A program made the position numbers and the translations under genes. The notes under the pieces were generated by a model. That model was given only the letters and a program-made list of their open reading frames with translations, ran no database searches and had not been told where the DNA came from. Of a stretch of DNA of 64,000 bases, positions 1 to 10,694 are shown piece by piece (position 1 is the stretch's first letter; each line of letters begins with the position of its first letter). The DNA comes from Compostimonas suwonensis (GTDB lineage: Bacteria; Actinomycetota; Actinomycetes; Actinomycetales; Microbacteriaceae), in contig NZ_PGFB01000003.1 of NCBI RefSeq assembly GCF_002797855.1, positions 496,001 to 560,000 on the forward strand, read 5' to 3'.

Positions 1-777
1 GGCGACGAGCTTGTCGGCGTAGTAGCTGCGCTCCGTGGGGGTCAGCGCGACGTACTCGGTTCCGCCGTTGTCGGCGGCGGCCGGGGGCCAGAGATCCTTC
101 TCGATGCGGTGCCAGCCGGTCCACTCGTCGCCTTCCGCGACGTCGGCCTCACGGAAGTCGATCTCGGGGTCGAGGTCGCCGAACGACTCGGCGACGGGCT
201 CGATGCGCTCGTAGTCGGCGCGTGTGGTCGGGTAGAGGCTGCGGGCGGTCTCGTCGTCGCCGGCGAGATAGGCGTCGAGGAAGGCCTGGGTCGCCGGCAC
301 GAGCTGCGCGACCTGGTCTTTCACGTAGGCGACGTAGTTGGTCGCGGCGGCCTCGCCCTGCTGCTGCAGGTCTCCGGCCAGCTCGACCGGCTTGCCGCTG
401 TCGGTGACGGTGAACGCCGCGCGCCCCACGCCGTCGCCGACCATCCCGGGCTTGCAGACCGTGAAGTAGTCGCCCGGCTTGGCCTGCACGACGAGGTCTC
501 GGGTGACGCCCGGCCCGACGTTCTCGACCTCGCCGACGATCCGCAGACCGTCGTCGGCGAGCAGGTAGAACTCGGAGACCTGATCGCTCGAGTTGCTCAC
601 CGTGAAGGCGATGGTGCCGCTGGGGGCCTCACCCGACGAGACGACGCAGTCGTCGGCCGTGCTGTCGACCGTGAGCTTGGTGGCATCGCTCGAGCTCGAG
701 GCGTTGGCGACGCAGCCGCTGAGGGCCAGTGTGCCCGCGACGGCGGCGGCCGCGAGCAGGATGGCGCGCTTGTTCAT
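1..777 (-). CDS. efeO: EfeO iron-uptake lipoprotein (3' end cut by window edge)
   Basis: Extracytoplasmic component of the EfeUOB ferrous/ferric iron uptake system, thought to bind iron and hand it to the EfeU permease. The first 259 residues are visible. A signal peptide ends in the lipobox LALSGC with Cys22, so it is probably lipid-anchored. It is followed by a cupredoxin-like domain (about 35-125) and the start of the M75 peptidase-like domain, which carries the HRIE (HxxE) metal-binding motif near residue 240. The start is the ATG at 777. It lies 60 bp downstream of efeU on the same strand, so the two are probably one transcript; efeB would be expected just beyond the left edge. The frame is open to base 1. 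Confidence 0.92.
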   Translation of the reverse strand, partial: MNKRAILLAAAAVAGTLALSGCVANASSSSDATKLTVDSTADDCVVSSGEAPSGTIAFTVSNSSDQVSEFYLLADDGLRIVGEVENVGPGVTRDLVVQAKPGDYFTVCKPGMVGDGVGRAAFTVTDSGKPVELAGDLQQQGEAAATNYVAYVKDQVAQLVPATQAFLDAYLAGDDETARSLYPTTRADYERIEPVAESFGDLDPEIDFREADVAEGDEWTGWHRIEKDLWPPAAADNGGTEYVALTPTERSYYADKLVA

Positions 778-837
778 GCTTCTCCTTGTGATGGTGCTGT
801 GTGGTGGTGCTGTGGTGGTTGGACTCGGTTGATGGAC

Positions 838-1713
838 TCAGTGCCCCGCGGCGACGGATGCCGCGGCATCCGTCGTCTGTCGGCTCGGGGCGTCACGACG
901 CGGTGTGCCTTTCTTCTGTCGCGACAGTGCGATGAAGAAGGTCATGGTGGGGACGACGTAGAGCAGCCACACGATGAGTTCGAGCCAGGTGGTGGCGGGG
1001 GAGAAGTTGACCGTTCCCTTGAGCAGGGTGCCGTACCAGCTGTCGGGCGGGATGGCGCCGCTCACGTCGAAGGCGAGGTTGCCCAGCCCGGGCAGGATGC
1101 CGGCCTCCTGCAGGTCGTGCACGCCGTAGGAGAGCACTCCCGCGGCCACGATGATGAGGATGGCACCCGTCCAGGTGAAGAACTTGGCGAGGTTGATGCG
1201 CAGCATGCCGCGGTAGATGAGCCAGCCGAGGGCGACGGCGGTGAGGATGCCGAGGCCTGCGCCGAGCAGAGGCAGGGTCGTCTCGCCCGTGGCCTGCACG
1301 GCGGCCCAGATGAAGAGCGCGGTCTCGATGCCTTCGCGGCCGACGGCGAGGAATGCGACGAGCACGAGGCCCCATGCCGCCCCTTCGAGGGAGCGGTCGA
1401 CGGACGCGTGCAGGTGGCCTTTGAGGTCTTTCGCGGTGCGCACCATCCAGAAGACCATCCAGGTGACGAGGCCGGTCGCGACGATGGAGAGGCTGCCGCC
1501 GATCGCCTCCTGGGCCTCGAAGCTCAGGCCGTAGGTGCCGAAGGTGAGGATGGCGCCGATGCCCAGAGCAAGGAGCACGGCGAGACCGATCCCGATCCAG
1601 AGCCGGTGCAGCACATCACGGCGGCCGACCTTCATGACGTAGGCGATGAGGATGGTGACGACGAGAGCCGCTTCCAAGCCTTCACGAAGGCCGATGAGGT
1701 AATTTGCGAGCAC
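838..1713 (-). CDS. efeU: EfeU/FTR1-family iron permease
   Basis: Polytopic membrane permease of the OFeT/FTR1 family that carries iron across the cytoplasmic membrane, working with EfeO (next gene) and EfeB. The 291-residue protein has about seven hydrophobic segments. The two glutamate motifs diagnostic of the family are intact: REGLE at residues 10-14 and REGIE at about 126-130. I chose the GTG at 1713 because a GGAAGA ribosome site lies seven bases upstream and the family begins right at this point. An ATG at 1803 in the same frame would add 30 unrelated residues and run through the iron box. The C-terminal tail is basic and contains a GGATGCCGCGGCATCC palindrome in its codons. Confidence 0.93.
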   Translation of the reverse strand: MLANYLIGLREGLEAALVVTILIAYVMKVGRRDVLHRLWIGIGLAVLLALGIGAILTFGTYGLSFEAQEAIGGSLSIVATGLVTWMVFWMVRTAKDLKGHLHASVDRSLEGAAWGLVLVAFLAVGREGIETALFIWAAVQATGETTLPLLGAGLGILTAVALGWLIYRGMLRINLAKFFTWTGAILIIVAAGVLSYGVHDLQEAGILPGLGNLAFDVSGAIPPDSWYGTLLKGTVNFSPATTWLELIVWLLYVVPTMTFFIALSRQKKGTPRRDAPSRQTTDAAASVAAGH

Positions 1714-1778
1714 CGAGTGTCTTCCGGGAGTGACGGGGATGAATGGCGGGGATGAGTGGCGATGAGTGCCTGGCTGAG

Positions 1779-1797
1779 TAAGGCTAGCCTTGCCTAG
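1779..1797 (-). promoter_or_regulatory. DtxR/IdeR-like iron box upstream of efeU
   Basis: Read on the minus strand the site is CTAGGCAAGGCTAGCCTTA. It matches 14 of 19 positions of the known DtxR/IdeR consensus TTAGGTTAGGCTAACCTAA. It lies about 65 bp upstream of the efeU GTG, where a repressor would block transcription when iron is plentiful. The regulator itself is not in the window. Confidence 0.6.
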
Positions 1798-1803
1798 CTT
1801 CAT

Positions 1804-2279
1804 CGACTCTAATGCGCGATCGGCCGATCTGTCTATCTGCGTTTCCTATGAGCGTTGCGGTCAGGAGGATGGGGCCTGGTGCGAGGATCATGATGTGCGC
1901 GACTGTGGTCTCCTTGGGCTGAGCGACGTTGGGCTGAGCGAGGTCCACTCCTCGTACAGGCACGAGACGACATGTGTCTATTCGGTCGCTAAACTCGGCA
2001 TCGCACAATTCGGTGCCCCTCTGCGCATCGGTATCCCTCTGTGAAGCGGAACCCCGTATCGTGTCTGGATGGGCGGGTCGAACAGCTTCGACTCGCTGCG
2101 GTCGTGGGTGCCGTCGGTCCTGATCGGGCGCCGTTCCGTCTCACTCAGCCGCTTCGCTCCACGGCCATCAAGGTTTCGATTCATTCGATCGGGGTATCGA
2201 TCTTCTTTTCGGGCACTGGATTCTTCATCGCGGTCGCGGCCATGCGTGCCTCGGTCTCCCGCCCATCGAGTCCTTCCAG
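1804..2279. other. Intergenic stretch with no convincing gene
   Basis: Nearly 480 bases between the efeU promoter and the glycosyltransferase. Base composition is visibly more AT-rich than the flanks. Short open frames exist on both strands but none has a ribosome site, a recognisable product or typical codon use. A direct repeat of GGGCTGAGCGA occurs near 1917-1941. I see no RNA gene or terminator here. Confidence 0.5.
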
Positions 2280-3692
2280 ATGAACAGGCGCCAGACCGCA
2301 GCGGTGTCCGCGACTATCGGGTCGGTCGCGGCTCTAGTGACGGCGATCGGGTCGTGGCTGCCGTCGTTCTGGAACGATGAGGCGGCGACGTTGCGGCTCG
2401 CGCGCCTTTCCTGGGGGCAACTGCTCGCCTTCGTGGAGAGCAAGGACGGCGTTCATTGTGTCTATGCGGCTTTTATGCACGTGTGGATTCAGATATTCGG
2501 AGAGTCTGAGCTATCTGTGCGAGCGCCATCGATCATTGCCATCGGTGCGGCCGCCGCGGGCCTCTACCGACTCGGTCTGCACGTGGCGAGCTCGGCAGTG
2601 GGACTGGCGGCAGCAGCCATCTTCACGGTCCTGCCCCGTACCGCTTTCAACGGGATCGAGGCCAGGTCATATGCCATCGCGACCGCCCTTGTCATCTGGT
2701 CGGCGGTCTGTCTTCTGTCCGCCATCAGGTCTCGCCGGAGGTGGTGGTTCGCCTACGTGATCCTGATGACACTGTCCATCTACGTGTTCCTCTATTCAGT
2801 GCTCGTCCTTCCGGCGTTCCTGGTGATCGCGCTCTGGGGAGCGCCTCAGGGCCGGACGAGACGTCTGCGTGTCGCCCTCGGCGTGTTGTTCCCGGGTGTG
2901 CTTGCCGTGCCGATAGCCGCAATCGCGGTCTATCAGAGCGAACAGCTCGCTTGGCTGCAGAATCAACTGCTCAATCCCTACACGATTGGCGTGGAGACGT
3001 TCTTCGGCTCCGCCTGGTGGATGACCCTCATCGTCCTCGGCATCATCGTCATCTGCATCGTGCTCACAAGGCTTGCGATCGATCGCACCGTGGTGTTTCT
3101 GCTCGTGTGGTTGCTGGCCCCACTGCTGGTGCTGGTCACGGCGAGCCTGATCTTTCAACCTGTGTTCACTCCTCGATACGTGTCGACGTCCGCGCCCGCG
3201 CTGGCATTGCTCACCGCCATGGCCGTGGTCTCGTTTCCCCGTCGATTCGCGGTCGGGGCCCTTGCCGTGATCCTCGCGGCGGGAGCGCCCTACTTCGTGG
3301 CTGTTCGCGCCGATACGGCCAAGCCCGGCGGTCAGAATCTCCGAGCGGTGGCTAATGCCGTAGGGAGTGAGGCGATGCCCGGAGATGCTTTCCTCCTCGG
3401 TGACCTGGGCATCGTGTCTCTGCGGCCGCGAGTCGCTCTTGCCGCCTACCCGACGGCGTTCGCTGACCTCGTCGATCTGGCATTGCGAACGCCATACTTT
3501 TCCACCGGCTCGTATTCGGATGAGCTGGTGACCCGCGATGAGCTGAAAGAACGGATCCGGACCGCCCGTCGAATCTGGGTCGTGAGCAATGACGATGCCT
3601 CCGCAGAGGTCGACCTCATGCGTGCAGCTCGATTTGACAGACTCAAGAAAACCGAGATAGGGGATATGACGGTCACGTTGTGGCGACGTTAG
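2280..3692 (+). CDS. GT-C-type membrane glycosyltransferase (GT39-like)
   Basis: A 470-residue integral membrane protein, mostly hydrophobic, with roughly ten to twelve predicted membrane segments followed by a soluble C-terminal 110 residues. The motif WNDEAAT at about 30-36, in the first external loop, resembles the acidic loop-1 motif of GT-C glycosyltransferases that use polyprenyl-phosphate sugars (GT39/ArnT-like). The likely role is adding a sugar to a cell-envelope glycan or protein; donor and acceptor are unknown. The ATG at 2280 has no clear ribosome site, so the start could be different. The gene stands alone. It uses more A/T-ending codons than its neighbours, which suggests acquisition by transfer. 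Confidence 0.7.
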   Translation: MNRRQTAAVSATIGSVAALVTAIGSWLPSFWNDEAATLRLARLSWGQLLAFVESKDGVHCVYAAFMHVWIQIFGESELSVRAPSIIAIGAAAAGLYRLGLHVASSAVGLAAAAIFTVLPRTAFNGIEARSYAIATALVIWSAVCLLSAIRSRRRWWFAYVILMTLSIYVFLYSVLVLPAFLVIALWGAPQGRTRRLRVALGVLFPGVLAVPIAAIAVYQSEQLAWLQNQLLNPYTIGVETFFGSAWWMTLIVLGIIVICIVLTRLAIDRTVVFLLVWLLAPLLVLVTASLIFQPVFTPRYVSTSAPALALLTAMAVVSFPRRFAVGALAVILAAGAPYFVAVRADTAKPGGQNLRAVANAVGSEAMPGDAFLLGDLGIVSLRPRVALAAYPTAFADLVDLALRTPYFSTGSYSDELVTRDELKERIRTARRIWVVSNDDASAEVDLMRAARFDRLKKTEIGDMTVTLWRR

Positions 3693-3958
3693 CCGATTGC
3701 GGAACGTGCAGATGCGCCGGCGAGCTTCACCACCGAGCGTGCCGATGACCCGGTGCTGCCGGTGATCTGCGACCAGAAATCATCGACAACACCAGGTCAG
3801 GGCACCTTGAGCTGTGGACGACCCCAGCATGAGACATCCTGTGCAGGGGAGGTGGGCGAATGGTCGCTCACATGCTCCGCCTCGCACACCGCCCCTGAAT
3901 CCCGGATGCATCTAAGCTGTTTCAGGCGCCGCTCGGCGCGGAGAACGAGGAGTGGCGA

Positions 3959-5155
3959 GTGGTCGTGCAGCATGTCACCGAGCGTGTGCTCTTCGTGCAC
4001 GCGCACCCGGATGACGAGAGCATCGCCACGGGCGGAACCCTCGCGAGGCTCGTGCGCGAGGGCGCGCAGGTCACGGTGCTGACGGCGACCCGTGGCGAAC
4101 GGGGCGAAGTCGTTCCCGGGCCACTCAAGATCCTCGAGGGCACCGCGGAGCTCGCGGTCCACCGTTCCCACGAGCTCGCGATGGCGATGGCGGCGGTCGG
4201 GGTCTCCGATCAGCGTTTCCTCGGCTCGGCGGAGGCTCGGGCGCACGGCCTGCCCGAGCGGATCTATCGCGATTCGGGTATGCAGTGGGGCGGCGACGGC
4301 CGGGCGCAGGCCCCCGACACCCTCGGACCGGACGACCTGTGCGCTGCCGACCTCGACGAGATCGCGGCCGACGTCGTGAGCGTCATCGACCAGTTGCGCC
4401 CGACGGCCGTCGTGAGCTACGACGCGGACGGCGGCTACGGGCATCCCGACCACGTGCGGGTGCACGAGGCGACGACGCTCGCCGCCTCGCTCACGGGCGC
4501 CCCCCTTTACCTGATCGAGGGCTCCGACGCACACACGGCAGCCGGTGCGCACACGGCCGAGGATGCCGCGAGCCGCCGCATCGTCGACCTGCGACCTGCA
4601 CCCGAGAACGACCCCCGGGACTTCGCCGCCAAACGCGCCGCCATGGCCGCCCACGCGAGCCAGCTCACGGTCGAGGACGACGAGTTCGTGCTCTCGGGCG
4701 GGCAGCGGCATCCGATCGGCCGGGTCGAGTCCTTCCGCCGCTGGTCGCCTCCTCCGCTCCCTGTCGTCGAGGACGTCGCCCCGACCCTCCCGCAGCGGAT
4801 CACCACCTACGTCGTCTCCTTCGTCATCGGAGCGGTCTTCGGCCTGCTCGGCACGGTCGCCCAGCAGAAGATGGTCATGATCGGCGACACCGCCGTTCCG
4901 ATCGGGCTCGTGCTCTCCCTCCTCGGTGTCACGGCGCTGCTCGTGGGATTGCGGCTCGTGCTGCACGACCGGCTCATCGTGCTCATCGCGGCGATCGGCA
5001 TCCTCGCGGTCATCGCCCTGCTCTCGCTGCCGGGCCCCGGCGGCTCGGTGCTCATCCCGCAGGGCACGATCGGGCTCGTCTGGACGATCGCCCCCACCCT
5101 CGTCGCGACGATCGTGGTCGCCTGGCCGCGCATCCCGCCCCGACCCGAGCGCTGA
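3959..5155 (+). CDS. mshB: MshB-like GlcNAc-Ins deacetylase with membrane tail
   Basis: PIG-L/LmbE-family zinc deacetylase. MshB removes the acetyl group from GlcNAc-inositol in mycothiol biosynthesis, the actinobacterial thiol pathway. Zinc motifs are visible: AHPDDES at 15-21 and HPDH at 162-165. The catalytic domain fills about residues 8-265. It is followed by an unusual C-terminal extension (about 280-392) with four hydrophobic segments that should anchor it to the membrane. The start is the GTG at 3959, with a GAGGAG ribosome site about seven bases upstream. The total of 398 residues is about 100 more than a typical MshB. Nearness to fdxA-dapC matches the mycobacterial mshB neighbourhood. 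The paralogue Mca is a less likely identity. Confidence 0.8.
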   Translation: MVVQHVTERVLFVHAHPDDESIATGGTLARLVREGAQVTVLTATRGERGEVVPGPLKILEGTAELAVHRSHELAMAMAAVGVSDQRFLGSAEARAHGLPERIYRDSGMQWGGDGRAQAPDTLGPDDLCAADLDEIAADVVSVIDQLRPTAVVSYDADGGYGHPDHVRVHEATTLAASLTGAPLYLIEGSDAHTAAGAHTAEDAASRRIVDLRPAPENDPRDFAAKRAAMAAHASQLTVEDDEFVLSGGQRHPIGRVESFRRWSPPPLPVVEDVAPTLPQRITTYVVSFVIGAVFGLLGTVAQQKMVMIGDTAVPIGLVLSLLGVTALLVGLRLVLHDRLIVLIAAIGILAVIALLSLPGPGGSVLIPQGTIGLVWTIAPTLVATIVVAWPRIPPRPER

Positions 5156-5290
5156 GCCGAGCACCCGGGGGCACCGAGGCACAACCCGGACGCTCACGCT
5201 CGCGCTCATCCGCAGAGGGGCCCTGCGAGCGGTCGCCGTGCATCACTGGCGTAGGATGAAAAGACATCGTTCGAAGGAATTCTCACCACT

Positions 5291-5611
5291 GTGACCTACG
5301 TGATCGCGCTTCCCTGTGTGGATGTCAAAGACCGCGCGTGCATCGACGAATGCCCCGTGGATTGCATCTACGAAGGTGAACGGTCGCTCTACATCCACCC
5401 CGACGAGTGCGTCGACTGCGGGGCGTGCGAGCCCGTGTGCCCCGTCGAGGCGATCTACTACGAAGACGATCTGCCCGAGCAGTGGGCCGACTACTACAAG
5501 GCCAACGTCGAGTTCTTCGACGACATCGGCTCGCCCGGCGGAGCCGCCAAGGTCGGCGTGATCAAGAAGGATCACCCGGTCATCATGGCCCTGCCCCCGC
5601 AGGCGCACTGA
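5291..5611 (+). CDS. fdxA: Seven-iron ferredoxin FdxA/FdxC
   Basis: Small acidic electron carrier of 106 residues with the cysteine pattern of a [3Fe-4S][4Fe-4S] ferredoxin: Cys9, then ACIDECP and, in the second half of the fold, [13 protein letters not shown]. It passes electrons to cytoplasmic partners such as P450s or other oxidoreductases; the partner is not shown here. The start is the GTG at 5291, preceded by GAAGGA at 5273-5278. dapC begins 13 bases after its stop, an arrangement widely kept in actinobacteria. Confidence 0.95.
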   Translation: MTYVIALPCVDVKDRACIDECPVDCIYEGERSLYIHPDECVDCGACEPVCPVEAIYYEDDLPEQWADYYKANVEFFDDIGSPGGAAKVGVIKKDHPVIMALPPQAH

Positions 5612-5624
5612 GCCGGCTGAACTC

Positions 5625-6722
5625 GTGCTGCACCAGCTTCCCGACTACCCCTGGGACCTGATGGGTCCTTTCGTCGAACGTGCGTCGCGGCATCCACACG
5701 GCGTCGTCGACCTGTCGATCGGCTCGCCCGTCGACCCGACCCCGCTCATCATCCGCGAGGCCCTGGCCACGGCGACGGACGCGCACGCCTACCCCACGAC
5801 CGCGGGCGCCCCGGCCCTGCGCGAGGCGATCGTCGGGTGGTTCGAACGCCGCCGCGGCGTCTCCGGGCTGGGGGCGGATGCCGTTCTGCCGACGATCGGC
5901 TCGAAAGAGCTCGTGGCGTGGCTGCCGTTTATGCTCGGGCTCGGCGCGGGCGACGTGGTGGTGCATCCGCGTGCCGCCTACCCGACGTACGCCATCGGCG
6001 CCGCGATCGCGGAGGCCACGGCCGTCGCCTCCGACGACCCGGCGGAGTGGCCGCGGAACACGAAGCTCGTCTGGCTCAACAGCCCCGGCAACCCCGACGG
6101 GCGGGTGCTCGATGTCGAGCAGCTGGCCGCGGCCGTCGCCCGCGCGCGCGTGCTCGGCGCGGTGCTCGCGAGCGACGAGTGCTACGCGGAGCTCGGCTGG
6201 GAGGGCGAGTGGATGTCGCGGCCCATCCCGAGCGTGCTCGACCCGCGTGTGGTCGGCGACGATCTGCACGGCGTGCTCTCCGTCTACTCGCTCAGCAAGC
6301 AGTCGAACCTGGCCGGCTACCGGGCGGCCTTCGTGGCCGGCGACCCCGAGGTCATCGCGCGCCTGCTCAACGTGCGCAAGCACGCCGGCCTCATCGTGCC
6401 GGCTCCGCTCCAGGCGGCGATGATCGTGGCGCTGGGCGACGACGCTCACGTCGACGCCCAGCGTGAGCTCTACCGCGCCCGCCGCGCGCTTCTGAAGCCC
6501 GCGCTCGAGGGGGCGGGCTTCCGCATCGACGCGAGCGAGGCGGGGCTGTACCTGTGGGCGAGCGAGGACCGCGACTCCTGGGAGTCGATCGGGCGACTGG
6601 CCGACCTCGGAATCCTTGCCGGGCCGGGGGTCTTCTACGGCGACCACTTCACGCGCCACGTGCGGCTCTCGCTCACGGCGAGCGACGAGCGCATCGAGGC
6701 GGCCGTCTCCCGTCTCGCCTGA
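5625..6722 (+). CDS. dapC: Succinyldiaminopimelate transaminase DapC
   Basis: Class I/II PLP-dependent aminotransferase of the actinobacterial DapC type, 365 residues. It converts N-succinyl-2-amino-6-oxopimelate to N-succinyl-LL-diaminopimelate in lysine and peptidoglycan precursor synthesis. The NSPGNPDGR loop, the SDECYAELGW segment and the Schiff-base lysine in SLSKQSN (about residue 225) are all present. The start is the GTG at 5625, 13 bases after fdxA. There is no strong ribosome site, so translation may be coupled to fdxA. The succinylase partners dapD and dapE lie 2-4 kb downstream, so three steps of the succinylated DAP pathway are in this window. Confidence 0.93.
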   Translation: MLHQLPDYPWDLMGPFVERASRHPHGVVDLSIGSPVDPTPLIIREALATATDAHAYPTTAGAPALREAIVGWFERRRGVSGLGADAVLPTIGSKELVAWLPFMLGLGAGDVVVHPRAAYPTYAIGAAIAEATAVASDDPAEWPRNTKLVWLNSPGNPDGRVLDVEQLAAAVARARVLGAVLASDECYAELGWEGEWMSRPIPSVLDPRVVGDDLHGVLSVYSLSKQSNLAGYRAAFVAGDPEVIARLLNVRKHAGLIVPAPLQAAMIVALGDDAHVDAQRELYRARRALLKPALEGAGFRIDASEAGLYLWASEDRDSWESIGRLADLGILAGPGVFYGDHFTRHVRLSLTASDERIEAAVSRLA

Positions 6723-6933
6723 GCACGTCGGGCGGGGTGCGGGTCGCCGCGAGTCGGGCGTCGCGCCAGGGCTGAGTTCGATTGGCCAGGCGGTACAACG
6801 GATTCCGTTTCTTATTGGATGGTGCAACAGTAGCCTTGTCGAGCGAATAGGCTTGCTCTCGGTTCACAGGCACCGCCACGAGTGGTGTGCTCGAATCGGC
6901 TGAGTAATCCGCGGAAGAACTCGAGGAGGCGTT

Positions 6934-8289
<1,356 letters not shown>

Positions 8290-8344
8290 GTCGCGGGGTG
8301 GTGCGTGGGGCGGTTCCCCCTCCTCCACGCCCGCGGTTCGCCCC

Positions 8345-8397
8345 ACTTGCGCCAAATGGCCGTTTTCGACGCCCGAGAACGGCCATATGGCGTAAGT
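8345..8397. repeat. Palindromic element B1 downstream of gltA
   Basis: Imperfect inverted repeat: the left arm ACTTGCGCCAAATGGCCGTT (8345-8364) pairs with the right arm ending at 8397, 18 of 20 positions matching. A further short stem and a loop of about five bases close it. A second, related element follows 60 bases later. It lies between convergent gltA and dapD, so it may also act as a two-way terminator, although no T-run is present. Confidence 0.7.
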
Positions 8398-8456
8398 CGG
8401 TGGATTTTGGGCAGGCGCGTTCCCCTGCGGATCGAATCACGTCATCGCGCCCACCG

Positions 8457-8511
8457 ATTGCGGCCAAATGGCCGGTTTCGACCCCCCCCACTTCGGCCGT
8501 TTGGCGCAAGT
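8457..8511. repeat. Palindromic element B2, relative of B1
   Basis: A left arm containing GGCCAAATGGCCGG pairs imperfectly with a right arm GGCCGTTTGGCGCAAGT. The right arm repeats the outer sequence of element B1 (ACTTGCGCCAAA read on the other strand). The centre is a run of eight C. Both elements fill the gap between the gltA and dapD stop codons. Confidence 0.6.
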
Positions 8512-8552
8512 GATGGGGTGGGCGGCCGAACAGCTCGGCCGGGCGGAGCAGC

Positions 8553-9518
8553 TCAGGCGTGCAGGGCGGCGTTCAGCTCGATGCCGGAGCCGCTGCGTGC
8601 GAGCACCTCGACCGCGCCGGTGAGCGAGTTGCGGCGGAACAGCAGGTTCGGCACGCCGCTCAGCTCGACGGCCTTGATGGTGCGCGGGGTCGGCGAGCCG
8701 TCGGCGACCACGACCTTGGTGCCCGCCGTCACGTAGAGGCCGGCCTCGACGACCGAGTCGTCGCCGATCGAGATGCCGATGCCCGAGTTGGCGCCGAGCA
8801 GGGCGCGGGCCCCGATGCTCACCCGCTGGGTTCCGCCGCCGGAGAGGGTGCCCATGATCGAGGCGCCGCCGCCGATGTCGGAGCCGTCGCCCACGACGAC
8901 GCCCTGCGAGATGCGGCCCTCCACCATCGAGGTTCCGAGCGTTCCCGCGTTGAAGTTGACGAAGCCCTCGTGCATGACGGTCGTGCCGGGGGCGAGGTGG
9001 GCGCCGAGACGCACGCGCGAGGCATCCGCGATGCGCACCTTCGCGGGGCTCAGGTAGTCGAGCAGGCGCGGGAACTTGTCGATGCCCGTCGCATGGATGC
9101 CGGCCCGCTGCAGTGTCGGCCGCAGCCGGTCGAAATCGGCCGGGAGCACGGGGCCGGCGTTCGTCCAGACGACGATCGGCAGGAAGCCGAAGATGCCGTC
9201 GAGGTTGATCGTGTTGGGCCGCACGAGCAGGTGCGAGAGCAGGTGCAGGCGCAGGTAGGCGTCGGGGGTGTCGACGGGCGGCGACTGCAGGTCGATCTCG
9301 ACGGTCACGATGTCGATGCGCACGTTGCGGCGCTCGTCGGGGGTGGCGAGCGCCTCGAGCTCGGCGGGGGCGATCCAGCGGTCGCGGCCCGCGGGCAGGG
9401 TGCCGAGCTGCGGCTCCGGGTACCAGGTGTCGAGCACCGTGCCGTCTCCGGCGATCGTCGCGAGGCCGTAGCCCCAGGCGTTGGCGGGCGCGGTCGATTC
9501 AGGGGAAGCACTGGACAT
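8553..9518 (-). CDS. dapD: Tetrahydrodipicolinate N-succinyltransferase DapD
   Basis: Transfers succinyl from succinyl-CoA to tetrahydrodipicolinate, the committed step of the succinylated lysine/DAP branch. The 321-residue protein has an N-terminal alpha/beta domain (with [15 protein letters not shown] near 110-125) and a left-handed beta-helix of hexapeptide repeats (about 180-285) that includes [13 protein letters not shown] and [11 protein letters not shown]. This is the actinobacterial DapD type. The start is the ATG at 9518, directly preceded by CCTGGAGGC, a strong ribosome site. It is divergent from dapE across only 63 bases, so the two probably share a regulatory region. Confidence 0.95.
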   Translation of the reverse strand: MSSASPESTAPANAWGYGLATIAGDGTVLDTWYPEPQLGTLPAGRDRWIAPAELEALATPDERRNVRIDIVTVEIDLQSPPVDTPDAYLRLHLLSHLLVRPNTINLDGIFGFLPIVVWTNAGPVLPADFDRLRPTLQRAGIHATGIDKFPRLLDYLSPAKVRIADASRVRLGAHLAPGTTVMHEGFVNFNAGTLGTSMVEGRISQGVVVGDGSDIGGGASIMGTLSGGGTQRVSIGARALLGANSGIGISIGDDSVVEAGLYVTAGTKVVVADGSPTPRTIKAVELSGVPNLLFRRNSLTGAVEVLARSGSGIELNAALHA

Positions 9519-9581
9519 GCCTCCAGGGTAGCGGCCCCGCCCGCAGGCGTGCAGCAGCGCGACGACCCATAGAATCGAGGA

Positions 9582-10694
9582 ATGCCACCCAGCGAGCAGC
9601 CCGAGAACGGGCATCCGGCGCCGAGCCTCGACCTCGCGGCATCCGCTGTCGAGCTGACCCGTCAGATCTGCGACATCGAGTCGGTCTCGGGCGACGAGAC
9701 ACCGCTCGCCGACGCGATCGAGGCGGCGCTCGCGGGCCTCGATCACCTCGAGATCCTGCGGGACGGCGACACGATCGTCGCCCGCACCCGGCTCGGCCGC
9801 CCGCTGCGGGCCATCATCGCCGGGCACATCGACACGGTGCCGCTCAACGGCAACCTGCCGACCCGCTTCGAGACGATCGACGGCGTCGACTACCTGTGGG
9901 GGCGCGGCACGGTCGACATGAAGTCGGGCACGGCCGTGCAGCTCAAGCTCGCTGCGGAGCTCACCGATCCGAGCATCGACGTGACGTGGATGTGGTATGA
10001 CCACGAGGAGGTCTCCGCCGAGCTCAACGGTCTCGGCCGGCTCGCGCGCAACAGCCCCGAGCTGTTCGCTGGCGACTTCGCGATCCTCGGCGAGCCCAGC
10101 AACGGCCGGGTCGAGGGCGGATGCAACGGCAATCTGCGTGTGGAGGTGCGAACCCGGGGCCTCCGTGCCCACTCCGCGCGTTCCTGGGTGGGCGACAACG
10201 CCATCCACAAGCTCGCCCTCGTGCTGCAGACCCTCGCCGAGTACGTTCCGCGCGAGGTCGAGGTCGAGGGGCTCGTGTACCGCGAGGGTCTCAACGCCGT
10301 GGGCATCAGCGGGGGAGTCGCGGGCAACGTGATCCCCGACGAGGCCATGGTGCACATCAACTACCGCTTCGCGCCGAGCCGCTCGGGCGCCGAGGCCGTC
10401 GCCCACCTCGAGGAGCTCTTCGCGGGCTACGAGGTCACGGTCGTCGACCTCGCCGAGGGCGCTCGCCCGGGGCTCACGGCGCCGATCGCCCAGGGCTTCC
10501 TCGAGGCCGTCGGCGGCGAGGCGCGGCCCAAGTACGGGTGGACGGATGTCGCGCGCTTCTCCGCGCTCGGCATCCCCGCCGTCAACTACGGCCCCGGCGA
10601 CCCGCTGAAAGCCCATGCCGACGACGAGCGGGTGCCGCTCGATCAGATCGTCGACTGCGAACGCGGCCTGCGGGCCTGGCTCACCGCCGGCTGA
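9582..10694 (+). CDS. dapE: Succinyl-diaminopimelate desuccinylase DapE
   Basis: M20-family zinc hydrolase, 370 residues, that removes succinate from N-succinyl-LL-DAP. Metal-binding and catalytic residues are visible in [17 protein letters not shown], the YDHEEV glutamates and LGEPSNG. The dimerisation (lid) domain lies at about 180-290. The start is the ATG at 9582, with CGAGGA just upstream and a TAGAAT hexamer about ten bases before that could serve as the -10. Its stop codon overlaps the start of the next gene (TGATG at 10692-10696), so those two are translationally coupled. Confidence 0.95.
   Translation: MPPSEQPENGHPAPSLDLAASAVELTRQICDIESVSGDETPLADAIEAALAGLDHLEILRDGDTIVARTRLGRPLRAIIAGHIDTVPLNGNLPTRFETIDGVDYLWGRGTVDMKSGTAVQLKLAAELTDPSIDVTWMWYDHEEVSAELNGLGRLARNSPELFAGDFAILGEPSNGRVEGGCNGNLRVEVRTRGLRAHSARSWVGDNAIHKLALVLQTLAEYVPREVEVEGLVYREGLNAVGISGGVAGNVIPDEAMVHINYRFAPSRSGAEAVAHLEELFAGYEVTVVDLAEGARPGLTAPIAQGFLEAVGGEARPKYGWTDVARFSALGIPAVNYGPGDPLKAHADDERVPLDQIVDCERGLRAWLTAG

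Noticed and set aside
838-1803. ATG at 1803 as the efeU start
   Set aside because: The extra 30 residues are unlike the family, there is no ribosome site, and the codons would run into the iron box. The GTG at 1713 has GGAAGA upstream.
1784-2008. Small minus-strand frame upstream of efeU as a gene
   Set aside because: It overlaps the iron box and probable efeU promoter, has no ribosome site and no recognisable product.
2041-2283. 80-residue frame before the glycosyltransferase as its missing N-terminus or a separate gene
   Set aside because: It is in a different frame, has no ribosome site and no family resemblance; the glycosyltransferase already begins at its first membrane helix.
8345-8397. 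Element B1 as a standard rho-independent terminator of gltA
   Set aside because: The stem is strong but no T-run follows on either strand, and the related copy B2 points to a repeat family. A terminator role is left as possible only.
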